A stretch of 64,000 bases of DNA from Dirofilaria immitis (Eukaryota; Nematoda; Chromadorea; Rhabditida; Onchocercidae). Position numbers and translations under genes: made by a program. Below, in pieces: positions 41,149-54,479 of this stretch. The notes under the pieces were generated by a model, which worked only from the letters and a program-made list of their open reading frames with translations, ran no database searches and was not told the origin of the DNA. Location: contig JAKNDB010000109.1 of assembly GCA_024305405.1 (NCBI GenBank), positions 868,001 to 932,000 of the forward strand, written 5' to 3'. Position 1 is the stretch's first letter, and each line of letters opens with the position of its first letter.

Positions 41149-42374
41149 ATGCTGACATTGAAATTGATAATATTTACTTTATCACTGATAACATTTGCAT
41201 ATTGCAAAACACAAACGATCACAGTAAAAGGACAAGTGGCATGCAATGATAAATCGGTTACTAATGTTCATGTTGAATTACGAGAAGCTGATATGTGTAG
41301 GTTTTTCTCGAATATTCATATTAATTTTTCTTGGTCATCCTCGGATTTTATTTTCGATGCTAAAAGGTCAATGAAATGTGAAATTGAAATCATATACAAA
41401 ATCGTTTATGTCAGATAATTTTCTTATCATTTCTAAATCTCTCTAACTTAACATCATTTAATCAAAATATCCTAAATTATTGAACATAACTTATGCTAAA
41501 TTATTTCCGCTTTTTTTTATTCTTTTAAATTAAAAATTGTTTATTCAAATTTTTGGCAAATGATTAGGATTAGAATGAAATTTTTATCGTACAGTAATTG
41601 ATAAATTTGATATAATTTTTAATCAATCAATTTTGGAAGAATTAATTTCGTGAATAGAAATTCGAAAATTTTTTGAAATTCGTAAAGTAGCTTAAATTAA
41701 TTAAGGGATGGCGATAAAATTTAATAATTTTTTTGTATGAAATTTTAAAGGGACTCCTGATGATTCATTGTCTTCAACTCATTCTGATCGACAAGGATAT
41801 TTTGAAGTAAGCGGATACGACGATGAAATAGGAAGAATTGATCCGTATTTGCGCATCACTCATAATTGCAACGATGGCATCATTGATCCGGTAAATTACA
41901 AGTCAAACAAATAACCAATGGAATTTTAATGTTTGATAAAAAAAAATAAGATATTATCAAATAGATAATTTATATTAATTTATTTCTGATAAGAAATTTT
42001 TGTCGTTTATTTTTAAATTAATTTAAAGCTTTCTTTCAATGTTTGCGCTTTTCCGTTTCTTAGAAGATAATTGCAACAAAAATAAAACTAAAAAAAAAAA
42101 AGTTTGAAGGAATAACAAGTAAATATTTACTAATAAAAAATTTTTCAATCGTTGATCGTAATTTCAATTTTCTCAGCTTAATTGATTAAAAGTTAGGGTA
42201 AAAAAAAGAATTCATTCTTTTGCCTTTTTTCTTATTTATGAAATATTGTAATTTTAGAAATGTAGGATTGTTGATGATTATCAAATTCCAAAAGATTACA
42301 TCAATGATATTTACAATATGGGTATCGTCAGTTTGAATATCGCTCAAGAAGGCAGGGAGAAGGAATGTGTTTGA
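41149..42374 (+). CDS. Transthyretin-like (TTR) secreted nematode protein
   Basis: Three exons, 41149-41296, 41751-41890 and 42258-42374, with phases 1 and 0 fully consistent; product 134 residues, typical for the family. It begins with a clear signal peptide (MLTLKLIIFTLSLITFAYC). The mature protein opens TITVKGQVACNDK, then VHVELREADMW, THSDRQGYFEVSG, then IDPYLRITHNCND, and ends NIAQEGREKECV. These are the hallmark positions of nematode TTR-like proteins: the GQVAC start, the THSDxxGxFxVSG turn, the IDPYLRIxHNC block and the paired cysteines. The family is nematode-wide and often abundant in secretions; C. elegans TTR-52 bridges apoptotic cells to phagocyte receptors, but most members have no known role. 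No frame break here. Confidence 0.95.
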
Positions 42375-43550
42375 AGGATTTATTATTTCATTTTTTTTCT
42401 TTTTTATAATGATTATTAATATAATCTATTCATACCAAAATTGTGATCAATTTTAAAATTTAATAATTTCTAATAAAATTTCTTTTAAAATAAATAAATT
42501 CATTAAACATTAATATATGAACATTTCAATGAAAGAAAAATAAAAAAAAATCAATAAATGTTGGATAGAAAAATAGTGATAATTTGTAAGTCGAAAAGTT
42601 GAAAATATCATGATTATTTTGAATATTACTTATCAAATGATATTTATTCTTGGTGATCCAATTACAAGTTGGAAATCAAAAAGCGTCACCATCATATTAT
42701 CGTTAAAATATTACGTAAAATTTGATAAAGATAACCTTATTTTGAGAGACAGAGAGAAAGAGAGAGAGAGAGAAAAAAGAGAAGAGGAATTAAAAAATAA
42801 GCAAAAGTACAAGAATTGAAATGAAGATGAAGAATTGATTGAGTATAGTTTGATTGTTTTGTTATAGCGAAGTATTTGTTAAACTTTTCAAACTCCCTTA
42901 CCTCTATTTCATCTAATCTTTGATAGTTTACATCATTCTTCAGCTACAATAAAATTTTCCAATTTGTTTGATTAACTTTTGAATATAGTTGAGAAAAAAA
43001 AAAGAAATATTTGACATTTTCTCCTTCATTGAAAAACTTTAATCAAAAAAAAGACACTCAAAATTTTGCCTTAAATTATTTAATTAATATTAATTAATTT
43101 TAGGTTAATTGCAAAAGTTCATATTCTTTCCTTTAGCCTATGATCCATTTTTAGAACTATGATGAATATGCACAAATTGGATTTTTGAGAAATTTAAAAA
43201 AAATTCAGAAAACCCATTCCTTTCTTTCTCTCTCAATTCTTTCTTTATTATGAATGATTATTCGGTAATTCGTCATTAGGCACACTTTTGCATCAGATTA
43301 ATCTTTCTGCAAAATCAAATTGATCCAGTAATTGAATTCTGAGCATATAATATGACTTCAAAATTTAGATTATAAAAGGAAACAGGTCAAATAGTAGAGG
43401 GAAACACAACTGTATGTTGATGTGTTACCTTTACTTTCAATAATATCCTATTTTCGATTCTACATATCATTTCCGTTAAAAATTCATCAAATGAAAAAAA
43501 TGGAAATACCAACAAAAGAAATTATGGAACATAATTAAAAGTATTCAGCA
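42375..43550. other. Intergenic, no feature beyond short GA repeats
   Basis: AT-rich DNA with a GAGAGA stretch at 42755-42780. No coding potential was recognised. Confidence 0.5.
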
Positions 43551-43559
43551 GATACTCTA

Positions 43560-44115
43560 TCTTCAATGATAACTTATCAACATATCTGTATTCGGCATAT
43601 CAGTAATAGCAGCTAATATCTGATAAAATTTTTAACTTTAATGTTTCATGTTTTATCACGCACATCGTTGATGCCCAATTGCTGGAGGATTTAAAATTCG
43701 TATTTTCAAATCTACCTTCATTATTTTTGTATTGGTTGAAGTTTCATATCGTTGTAATAATTATAATCTTCCAAAATATCATCATGATCATAATCGATCA
43801 TGATCATAATCGAGTTGACAAGTTGAGAAATGAGCCTTCCATGACAATTATCAGCATACCTATATTTTGCATATCAATAATAACAATCAATATTTGATAA
43901 AACTTCTAACTTTAATGTTAATATGCTTCGACCATTAAGTATAAAATTTCGACGCCTTATTGGCTGACGATATAAAATTCATATTTCTAAATCTACCTTT
44001 CCCATTTTGTACTACTTGAAGTTCTATATCAACTGTAATAGATAGTCATAATTTCAATAATACATTAAATAATTCATCCAAAGTATCATCGTGATCATAA
44101 TCGAATTGGCTAAAT
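43560..44115. repeat. Diverged ~295-bp tandem duplication
   Basis: The order ATCAGTAATA..CTGATAAAATTTTTAACTTTAATGTT, then GATGCCCAATTG..TTTAAAATTCGTATTTTCAAATCTACCTT, then TATCATCATGATCATAATCGA occurs once at 43593-43815. It recurs in diverged form at 43875-44107 (TTTGATAAAACTTCTAACTT, ATTCATATTTCTAAATCTAC, TATCATCGTGATCATAATCG). It appears noncoding. Confidence 0.65.
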
Positions 44116-44421
44116 GAGAAATGATAAATGATAACTGAATTTTCTTAAAATTTAGAGATTCCATCTCATTCACATAATGTATATTAATTATTATTTCCTC
44201 ACACTTTCCTTCTGCCAATGAATTCATTCATTTCTTTAATATTAAAAAAAAAAAAAAAAGAGATCAGTCAATTTTGGCATTTATTTTTCTTATTTTATCA
44301 GTCTGCTCAGAATTTGGGATATTTTATGATATGTAGAGAAAGTATTGTAATATTAGAATAGGAAAGTTCAAATTTTAGTCGACGGGAAGTATAAGATATG
44401 TAAATTCAACGATTAAATAAA

Positions 44422-44592
44422 TCATCTGAATAAAATGTAAAATTTAAGAATCGTAAATCCAAATTCTGAATCAATATTTTAAATGTAAAATTCAAATTCT
44501 GAATTAATATTTTGAATGTGAAATTCAAATTCTGAATCAATATTTTAAATGTAAAATTCAAATTCTGAATCAATATTTTAAAAATTTGCAAA
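44422..44592. repeat. 33-bp minisatellite, about 4 copies
   Basis: The unit contains AAATTCAAATTCTGAATCAA followed by TATTTTAAATGT. Because 33 is divisible by three it generates an open minus frame repeating an eleven-residue unit around KILIQNLNFTF, which is an artefact. Confidence 0.85.
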
Positions 44593-44768
44593 TTTTCAGC
44601 AGACTAATTTATTTCCAACAAAAATATTATAATCGTATTGAAATTAGAAAAATTACAGTAAGTCTTAACTTCTGAGAAATAGGCCAAGTATAGCACCAGG
44701 CACCGGGTAGTTTGATTTTTCGATTTATATGATCAACAATGATTCATCTCATTTCGTCAACAATGATT

Positions 44769-45285
44769 CTGTCGAGAAATCCGAAGCAACATCAACATCC
44801 TGACTGAATACATCAACGTCCTGACTGAATATATCAATATTCTGACTGAATAATTCAAATCGTTGTTTTCTGATGTATATGCAATACGTAGCATTGCTTG
44901 AATTCTTATTTTCCCACGATTCAAAGCTCGTGTAATACGATTACGGATAGAGGAGTGATTGCGTCTGCGCCTCATTTATACTGTACTCCTAAGTTTCGAT
45001 TTCCCTTGCTCTTCTTGTTTGTAACGTATCTTCGTTATATTCTAACTCAGTCTGTACAACTGCGCCCGCATTTCCAGGAGAGAACTGTTAGCATTTAGTG
45101 ACCTCTTCGATCGATCCGACGGTATTAGCCTATTCTCGTAGCTTTAATCCTTGTCTCCTTGTTTACGCTATATATATTTATTGTGCTATTTAATTGTATT
45201 AGTTCTACGTTGATCCCATACTTAAGTTTTATTGTTTCGAATAAACAGTTTTATCGAATCGCGCATTAATAACTTTTTCAACAGT
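44769..45285. mobile_element. Possible solo LTR of a retrotransposon
   Basis: A block of about 515 bases is much less AT-rich than both flanks. It begins TGTCGAGAAATC and ends TTTTTCAACA, the TG...CA form of LTRs. Near its 3' end are a TATA-like stretch (TATATATTTATTG), then AATAAA at 45240, in the order expected for an LTR poly(A) region. A 21-base unit (CTGACTGAATACATCAACGTC) repeats three times near the left end. Flanking five-mers are GATTC and GTTTC, so a target duplication is at best imperfect. No internal gag or pol was seen. Boundaries are uncertain. Confidence 0.4.
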
Positions 45286-45781
45286 TTCATCTTATTGTAT
45301 TTGTGAAGGTTTATTTAATTATACTGATAAGTTGTCATTTTGTTTAACTCTTTAATTACTAAACATTTTTTCATTTTATCAGCACATCGATGGATCATAG
45401 TTCGATGAATGAACACTTCTTTTTTTTTGATTGATTGTAGGTTGAATTTGTTTTGATTGATCAAATGATTAATTTAAATCTATGAGTAATTTTCATTCAA
45501 ATATCATAGAGTGTAAATAAATTTGAATTACAATCATTTTTAGCATTATTTACAAACCACTCAGTTTATAATTTTACAAATTGATCTATGCTCATTTCCT
45601 AAAATCCATTTTATTTTGATATAAATGAATTCGAATATTGATATTTTTATTGTAAACATTCATAAAATGAATAATATTTTTGATTTTATAAAATAGCATA
45701 AGATAAATCTATTTTCAATGGAAAAATTTTACTTCGATTTAATATATTCATTGATAATATTCCACTGAAATTAGCACTCAC

Positions 45782-48118
45782 TTTACCTTCTTCATTAAGT
45801 TTTAACGTTGTATGCTCGAACTTTGATGTTAGCATTTCATTACCTGAAATATAGCTAATTTATTTATTTATTTATTTCTATACTTAAATATTTTTTATTT
45901 TATAACTCGGAATAAATAGCTTTCTTGAAAAAAAAATCACATATGGATTCCGTTTTTCTTCAAATTATCGATTCTTTGCTGATCATCATGCTCTTAATTT
46001 ACAATTTCCAAGATACCGTAAAAATACTTACTATCATCTAGTTGTCATGAAACAGAATCGATATCATTAATTAATAGAAATAAATTAATGTAACCTTGAG
46101 AAATCCAAAATTGTAAGTCACCGTTTGCGTAATATTCATACAACAAAACTTGGCCGCATATAACTTCGAATACTTTTTGATAGATACTACCACCTTTATT
46201 GTTAAAGTTTCAGATTTCGCATCCACAGAATTTTTCACCCATATTTGTCCATTTGTCTAAATAATTAATTTAAAATTTCACAATATTTTCGTTTGGTATT
46301 ATGTGAAGAAAAATTTGATAATATACATTTTTTTTTAAATAATTAGTTTTAAAATAATCGGAATTCAATTAATCTGGTAATCCAGTACCATAAACTTACT
46401 TATCTGACAATCAAATATTATATAATTACCTGATAATCGAGCGGTGTAATTGATTCAGCCGCTACACATGTATTATCAAGTGAATTCGGTATGGAAAGTT
46501 TTCCACCGTAAGCTATCGGAATGGATTCAATTGCCAGATATGGTAATAAATCATTGGGTAAATTTTTGGCAATAACAAAACGATTGAGTATTTTTGGAGG
46601 AAGTAATACTTCCATTATCTGTATAATATTAAAATATTATAATTAAATAATTGGATGAAAGTTTTATTTAATTTTAAAGTTTTAAAAATGACACTAATTC
46701 AGGGCACAGAAAGAACAACTCTCGAGCCCAGGATTAGTAAATGTTTAAGAATTATTTATTCAACCTTTCGCATAGGTGACAAAAATGCTGATGAATTTAC
46801 GATAATAATACGTTTCAACAATTCACCATAATAATCCAACCATAAGTGAATTCGACACTAAAAATAATGTCAGATTCTATAGTAATTAAACAATATCCTT
46901 AAATTACTCAAATGGGAAGTTAATTTTTTTCTTAAAGATTCTAATTAAACTTTGAATGATGTTCTCAATAAATCATTGCCAATTTAATTTGACTAAATTT
47001 CTCGAAAATACGATATTAATTTCCGTCTTTAATTTCAGACCAATTTAGATATTAATTTAAATTTTAGGTGATATTCTGAACAAATTAATCCTAATTTAAT
47101 TTAGCTGAATTTCTTGCAAGTATGATACTGATTTTTGCTTTTCTTCAGACTAGTTAAATTGAGATCAATTTGTCCAAAATGTCATTTGAAATTTAATATG
47201 ACCTTAGGGAAATAATGAATGATAAAATTTAACCATCATAAGTTTATTGATCTCTCCAAAAGGATTCATGTAAGGTAAAAATGAACGATCCTTCTGATCA
47301 AATATGCAAATAACATATGATCGTCGACCAGTTTTCTTTTCATTTTCCAGCACCAAATTTTGAAAAAGTTCACAAAAGCCAAAAATACATGCAAATAATC
47401 GGATACGCGAACAGCTTTTAAAAACTACGAATAATAATAATCAAATGTTATGATTCTTATAATGTTTTAATCGGTTGATTAAATGATAATTTTAAACGTA
47501 ATTTTGATAAGTTTGGTTTTAACACTCGCCTTTCAAATCACATTTTCGAGTTAATTTTATCCAGAAAAATTGAACCTTTTGAGGATTTTCAATAGGCATT
47601 TCGACGAATACTATGCCATTATCTAAATCTTTAATCCATTGTTTTTTCATTTTAGTTATCGTCAAAAAGCGGCCATATTTGCGGATTAAAGGCCGTTGAT
47701 AAAATCTTCAATACTTTCTCGTTTATTGTACCTGAACTAAAATTCGTATTGGAAACTGCGAAAAAAAAGGATAGGAGTTATAGGAAATGGATGAATATAC
47801 TTTTAAATTGATTATGAGAATTTATGATAGAATTTTATTGAAATAAATTTTAAAAATAGCAAAAATTACCCAAGAATTTTACGAGTTTCCAAGTATTCCT
47901 CAAATTTAAATGCGCATGTTTCTAAATCCTGAAAAGTGAATACTAATTATTATTTATTATTATAATTGATTGATTAGACTTTGTATTTAAATTAAATTTG
48001 ATTCGATATTTACCTGTTCATATGCTTCAATCCACCGTTGCAGTTGAAAATTTGTATTCAAATCTTCTGGAAGTTTGCCGCTCAGACGCATGCGCAATTT
48101 TTCCACAAGTTCTTTCAT
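45782..48118 (-). CDS. CRAL-TRIO/SEC14 plus GOLD domain lipid-binding protein (frame-broken, 3' end unresolved)
   Basis: Exons: 48118-48014, 47928-47883, 47755-47530, 47424-47234, 46857-46765, 46618-46430, 46256-46095 and 45843-45782. It starts MKELVEKLRMRLSGKL, followed by NTNFQLQRWIEAYEQ, the CRAL-TRIO N-terminal helix. The lipid-binding fold includes CIFGFCELFQNLVLENEKKT, then CIFDQKDRSFLPYMNPFGEI, HLWLDYYGELLKRIIIVNSS, NDLLPYLAIESIPIAYGGKL. The GOLD part follows (VFEVICGQVLLYEYYANGDL). SEC14-GOLD proteins bind or transfer phospholipids and other hydrophobic ligands. Two bases are missing at the T run (plus 47664-47668) between NPQIWPLF and KKQWIKDLDNG; one A is missing at plus 46195-46197 between SETLTI and GGSIYQKV. 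Both corrections also fix intron phases. Intron 3 appears to use a GC donor (AAAG/GCGAGT). About 359 codons are visible; the last GOLD strands were not found. Confidence 0.8.
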
Positions 48119-49064
48119 TATAAATCGAACAAATAACTATAATCGCAAATCCAAATATTTCGCAAATTTAGGCGAACTGAAACTTTCGGGAATTTAATTT
48201 AAAAAGGAAGACTTGTAAGGTCAATATTTTTCGAAATGATTTGATAAATTGTCTAAGAAAGTGGCCAAAGAATTTTAGTATGTTTGAAATGATAGCATAT
48301 CAGTTTTATTGGGATGATAGTGAGATAGAGAATATGATCATGATACTTTTGTTACATGATATTCAAATATGTTATTAAACAGTGGATCATAATGTATTTA
48401 TTAATCAACGAAAAAAGATTTTTAATCTTGGACAAGATATGATTCTTAATCTTGATAAGATGATTTTTTAATCCCAATCAAGAAATATTTTTGCATAAAT
48501 GAGTTTCTATCAGTAAATTAGCTGTAATCATATAATCGATCTGTTGTAAAATTTATGCAATTTTTGATAATACATATTCTATTTTTGTTAGAATTTGCAA
48601 TATTGATAAATAATTATAAAAATTAGGCTATTATCATCAATTTCGAAATTATCAAACTATCTTTCAAATTTTAAACATTTCAAATCATCTTATCAAAATT
48701 AATTAGGTTATTAGCTTTCTTTTTTTTTCTTGTAGCAATTTTTCTTTTATTTCAAATTTATTTGCATTATGTTTTCATATTTTTATTTTTATCTAAATGC
48801 AATTACTATTACCTAATTTGAACATTTCAAATAAGAAATAAACTTCCAATTTTATTTCAAAAGGAAGTTATTTGATTGTTTTACATTTAATTTGAATAAA
48901 TGTAATATTAGGAAAATTTTTAAGCAATAAAATATGAAAATATACTGCAAATAAATTTGAAATAAAACAAAAATTGCTGTAAGAGAAAAAAAAATTATGG
49001 TCCTAATTATTTCAGATCGATGATAATTAATTGGAAATGGATAGTAATTGTAGTATGATAATAA

Positions 49065-49098
<34 letters not shown>

Positions 49099-49972
49099 AT
49101 AGGCACTTATATTATTGCTAAGAGTTTGAATTTATTAATGCAAAAATTTTAAAAAATTAGAAGAGATGGAAAGGAAATAAAGAAAGGCACCGTTCGTTTC
49201 CTTCTGTCTTATTCGATTTTAATTACAACCTGTTTTTTGATCTTTTGTTACCTGTTTAATCTGTTCCTAAATATATTCAATGATTTGTCATTACAATGTC
49301 TACTTTATCAGCACATTTTAGACGTATAAATTTTGATAAACTGTTTCGCAACACATTATCATTACTATTTTTAAATTGCAAAAATTTTGATAACCATCAA
49401 TGTCATCTTAATTATTCATGACGAGACAAAACATGACGCGACAATTGTTGATCTATTTTAATGATAAACTATCAGCGTTTGAAAATGAGAAAATTGGAAG
49501 AGAAATATTGAAGCAAAAAATTGTCAATAAAATTTTAATTACATTTTTTACTACTTTTTCCCATAAAAATCCCGCTTCATACAATCACATCAAAAGTTAT
49601 TCCTTAGAGAGATAAATTTTTATGCATAAAACTTATCATATTATATGCAAAAACTTGCCGTTTTAACATTCTTCATAATATTTCTATGCAAAAATTTTAA
49701 ATCAAACAAAATTCTCGATCTTATTGTTTTTATGAATCGAGAATTGCATATGCATCATTATTAATTTTATCATTTCGTAATATTTTTAAGTTCATAAATT
49801 TTCAAAGATTTTACAATTTGTTAATGTCGAGAAAAATGGATCGATTAGTGTTTACATTGTGATAAAAGTTTGATGTATTTTATAGAATCAAAAATAAGTA
49901 TTCATATAAATGGAAAAATAAGCAAACAATTTGCTCTCATTTTCCATATCTTTTTCAATGTACGTATATGTT

Positions 49973-49975
<3 letters not shown>

Positions 49976-50034
<59 letters not shown>

Positions 50035-50040
50035 TGTGTA
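49976..50040. repeat. (TG)n microsatellite
   Basis: About 28 TG units with two TTTG interruptions near the end. Confidence 0.95.
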
Positions 50041-50761
50041 TGTTTTCCTTTTAATAAAAATTACTTCTTGAACGACGAATTGTGTTAACATTGTTTCCTG
50101 CCAAAAGTTTCTTATCAATTTTGATTCTATTCAAGAATTCGATGAATCTAATCATCGTTCAAAAATATTCCTATTATTATATCAATTTATCAATGATACA
50201 AAAACTTTTAAAAATTGTTACAATTTCATGTATTGCAATCAAAATTGATATATCATCAATTTTTCTATTTTATTTTTTTCTTTCAAATCGCACGTGAAAA
50301 ATTATCGATGTTTGTCTTTTAGTTTTTATACAAATATTATATTCTCGTTCTCGAGTTCAAATAATGCAAATTTTATTGAAGTAACTTTAATAAACAATGA
50401 ATCAAATGGAAAATTTATTCCATGAAATTATGATTCTTTGATAAGCTATATTAATCTCTTAATGTGATCTCTTAATGATAAGTTATTCGGTTCCTTTATC
50501 ACGAATCCTCAACTTGATTAATATACCATTTCTTGCCCTTGCTGGCATATAAAAGTTTGACCTGAAATTTTAATTAAGTTTTAATTATTTCATTGAATTT
50601 ATCTTAAATTCTCAACCTGATTACTTAATCAGGTAAAAGTAATTTATCATGACTCAAATCCATTGATATTCTTTCATCCATTCTTCTCCTTCTTCTTTTT
50701 AATTCTGCATAAGATGTCCGAAAAAAAAAAACGAATTGTCAGAAGAAAAAAAAGATTGGTA

Positions 50762-50840
50762 AAGGTAAAAAGCCAAGAAATAGCATGAAGCCAAGGAATA
50801 GCTCGAAGCCAAGGAATAACATGAAGCTAAGAAAAATCAA
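50762..50840. repeat. 21-bp minisatellite, about 4 copies
   Basis: The unit is close to GAAGCCAAGGAATAGCAT, with copies drifting to GAAGCTAAGAAAAATC. Purine-rich and noncoding. Confidence 0.75.
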
Positions 50841-52374
50841 AAAACCAGGAAATAATATGTTTCTCTTATCAATTGAACACGATTGTTCATGCATATTGAA
50901 TGCGATTCATGACATCTTTTCATTATTGAAGAAAATTTTTCAATGAAAAGACATGACTAACGGAGAAACTTGCTTGTTTATTCTCGAGGTTGCTTGTCAA
51001 CTAAAATCGGCCATTTTATCATTGGCTTTACTTTTTTAATATCATTAATATCATTAGATGATAGCTACATATTTCATTGAATCAGTGATTATGTAGAAAT
51101 TCTTTGTATCTCTTAAAATTTTAGTTGCTAGATTTATCAAATCATTTGAAATATTAAAAATATGCCGAATTTTATTATGAAATAAAAAGAAATTTTAGCG
51201 AGAAGTTGAAACTTGGTCTATAGGTTAAAGGTCAAACGATCAAAGGAGTAATAACCATTGAGCATATGCAATCAACCATAATTTTTTTAAATGAACTTTT
51301 TATCAACTTCGTTTAAAGATTGATTCATGCTTAGTTAACTCATTGAGGACCTTAAAAGTTTGACAGATAACCTTGCTTACACATATCTCCCAATAATATC
51401 TCTAAACGTAATTAATTTCTTTTTTCCCTGCGATAGACTCCCGACTATATGTTTCGTTAATCCTGGCCATATGGCTTGTTTTCTTTTCTCTTTTATTCCT
51501 ATTCCTAGTCGAGAAAAAAAAATTACTTATTCATATTCTTAATTTCGCAGTGTAGTTGCAAAAAAAAATAGGTGATGAGATGTTTGATCATTTGAAAATT
51601 AAAATTATATATATATATGAATTGTTAAACTATGCTCCTTTAAATTCTCGAGAAATATTGAATATTACATATTTGTGCATAACGAGAAATGAAGGTATTG
51701 GACATATGAAATAGATTTAAAAAAGGAATAAATGAAACACACGCAAAAAAACGTGAAAAAGTCTTTGATAAATATTCCTCCACCTGAATTGTCACTAAAT
51801 AAAAGATTATCACTGTCAGTTAAGTTAGAAAATATCGTTGAACATTATATCAAGCATGCTAATGAATTTCATTACTTATTCGTAAGTAATTTTTAATCAG
51901 TTAATCAGTTAATTAATTAACTCATTTTTTCTCGCAACATATCATCTATTTATTTGATTATCATATCGAGAGTATGAAACATTTGAGCAACATGAGATGT
52001 GGAGGAAAGACGGGATAATATTTCTTATAATTAGTAAAAATCGAACTTTTGAATAATTAAATTATTGAATATCAAAATTAAGTTTAGATCATTTTAATGC
52101 TTAATTAATAAATGAATAAATTATAATTTAATAATAAAATTTTTTTCGTGAAATTTATAAATGAAATGGATTGATAATATTTGATTTACACTTATCACTT
52201 AACAAAAAGTATATTTTCTCGAATAAAATATTTAGCATTCAAATTGCTATTTTCATTATCTTCTACTTTCAAGCAATTACATCACATATCATTTAAAGAA
52301 TTTTTCGGCTACTTAGAAAGTTATACAATGGAAATTGATTAATTTTTCTCCGCTAAAATTATTGTTACCAAACT

Positions 52375-52572
52375 TTTATTATCATCATTATCAATTATTA
52401 TCATTATCATTATCAATTATTGTTATTATTAATTATTGTTATTGTCATTTATGATAATATTAATTACTATTTACCATTACAATTACTGTTATTGCTAAGT
52501 TTTTATTATTATCATCATTATTAATTGAATGCTATCCATTACTATTATTATTATTATTATCAATTATCATCA
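52375..52572. repeat. ATT/ATC-rich imperfect repeat cluster
   Basis: Runs of TTATCATTATCA, TTATTATTATTA and ATTATTGTTATT make up most of 200 bases. Confidence 0.7.
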
Positions 52573-54479
52573 AGCTTTTTCTAAGATTCAGCGTATATTT
52601 ATAAAAATATTTTATTTTTCAGAATTTTAGAAATAATATTGATAATACTTAAAATGATACCTGTTAATATCAATAAACAAGCAGAATCAAAAGTTTCTTA
52701 AATTTCAAAAATTCTCAATATTTGTTGATTGACTTTTGAGATTTTCTCTAACGAATAACGAACAATAATCATTGATGCATAATGTTGCAAATTCGAGAAT
52801 TAATTTGTGATAAGTTTTTTTGCTTGACAATTTTTTCAAGCTAACTTTATTGAAAAAAATTTTTCTCTTATAACTATGGCCTCTTACTAATCAAACAACA
52901 GTTTGTGAAAATGCATAAAGCAATTTCGGAATAAACTTTCATTCCTATTTTTAAATTTAATTTCAAGCATATTAGCAGAGCAAAATTCAAAAAATTGAAT
53001 TGTCCTCACCTATTCTTTGATTTATAAAAAAAAAAAAATGGTATTAAAAAAATAAATGTTTCGAAATTAAATTTATCATTTCATCGATTGTCTTATCAAT
53101 CGTCACTTTCAAATAATTCTTATTGCTTATTAAAACATTGTTTCAAAAAATAATTTCTATTACATTCTCAAAAATTATTTCTAATCAAATAATTTATAAA
53201 AAAATTTCAATTTTTATTAACATTTCAAATATATTTTATTTTTGTTTAAATTTTAGTTTCGTTATCAAATATTTCAAAAATATTTAATAAATGCTTTAAA
53301 ATGCAATTTATATTAGTTAGCATTTGCTAAATGATAAATAACCTTCAATGATCTGATCAAACGATCAGAATAGTTTCGCTTTTTCTGTTAATTTATCAGA
53401 ACGTTTTTTTTTCGGATAAAATAAAAATTTTTAAATGAGCAAAAAAATTTTAAATAAAATTTTTGATAAAATGAATTTATAAAATAAAAATACAGCATAA
53501 ATATTCATTGCAATAAAAAAATTTCTACCAAAGAATGAAAAATTTTATTTTATAGTTTTTGCTGAATAAAGGTGATTTCTGATCAATCGATAAATTTTAT
53601 GATAAAAAAATAATGTCAAAATAATAATTTGAGGAATAGCTGAAATGGATGTGTTATCATAAAAGTTCATGTTATCACCGAGAACTATACTGTAATTTAT
53701 GATGAATAATTTAATGATATGAACAATTATTATTTTGAAATTTTTTTTTAGATGAAATTGAATTTTTATAAAATTTGTAGCTTTTCAATTCGTTTATTGC
53801 TGAAACTTTTTGAATATTTTGTTTTGAAATGAATAAAATTTTACGATTTTTTATTGTTATTTTTTTCTTTTTTCTTTTTGATAAAATTTATATAACAAAA
53901 ACAAAAAAAAATATTAGCAAACTGAAAATTTCGCATTTTAATGGAAGCGAAATGCAACCAAATTTTATCGAAATCTTATTTTGGATGGCAAAATCACTGC
54001 CACATTTTTTTTTGGTAAATTTAAATTAAATTTTAATTCGAACATCTTCCGATATGCTATTCTATCATTATCCCATCCTTCCTCTCTCATTGATATTTTT
54101 ATTTCGAATTTCGTTCGGTAAATTTGATTAAAATGATGAAATGATCATGTTTCATTAAAATTCTATTTTTAGACATCATAAAATATTTTATTTGTATCAT
54201 CTAATTGAAAAGCGATGATCAAATGCTCAGCTCTTTGTGTTTTTCATTTTTTTTTCCATAAAAATTTTGAAATCAAGGATAATTTTATTTTATAGATATA
54301 AAACAGAATGAACAATTTGATATCATTCATTTACATATTATCAGTCTTTTCATTTAATCAGATCATGAATTATGGTAACAGCTGATACAACATTTAATAG
54401 CTACTGAAGCTTTGATATTCATTCGCATTTTTTCGTCGCCAGATCTAAAATGTGCTATTCGGATCAAATTTTGCATCTA

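Noticed and set aside
44406..44591. 61-codon minus ORF with a repeating KILIQNLNFTF unit
   Set aside because: Product of a 33-bp noncoding minisatellite whose period is a multiple of three.
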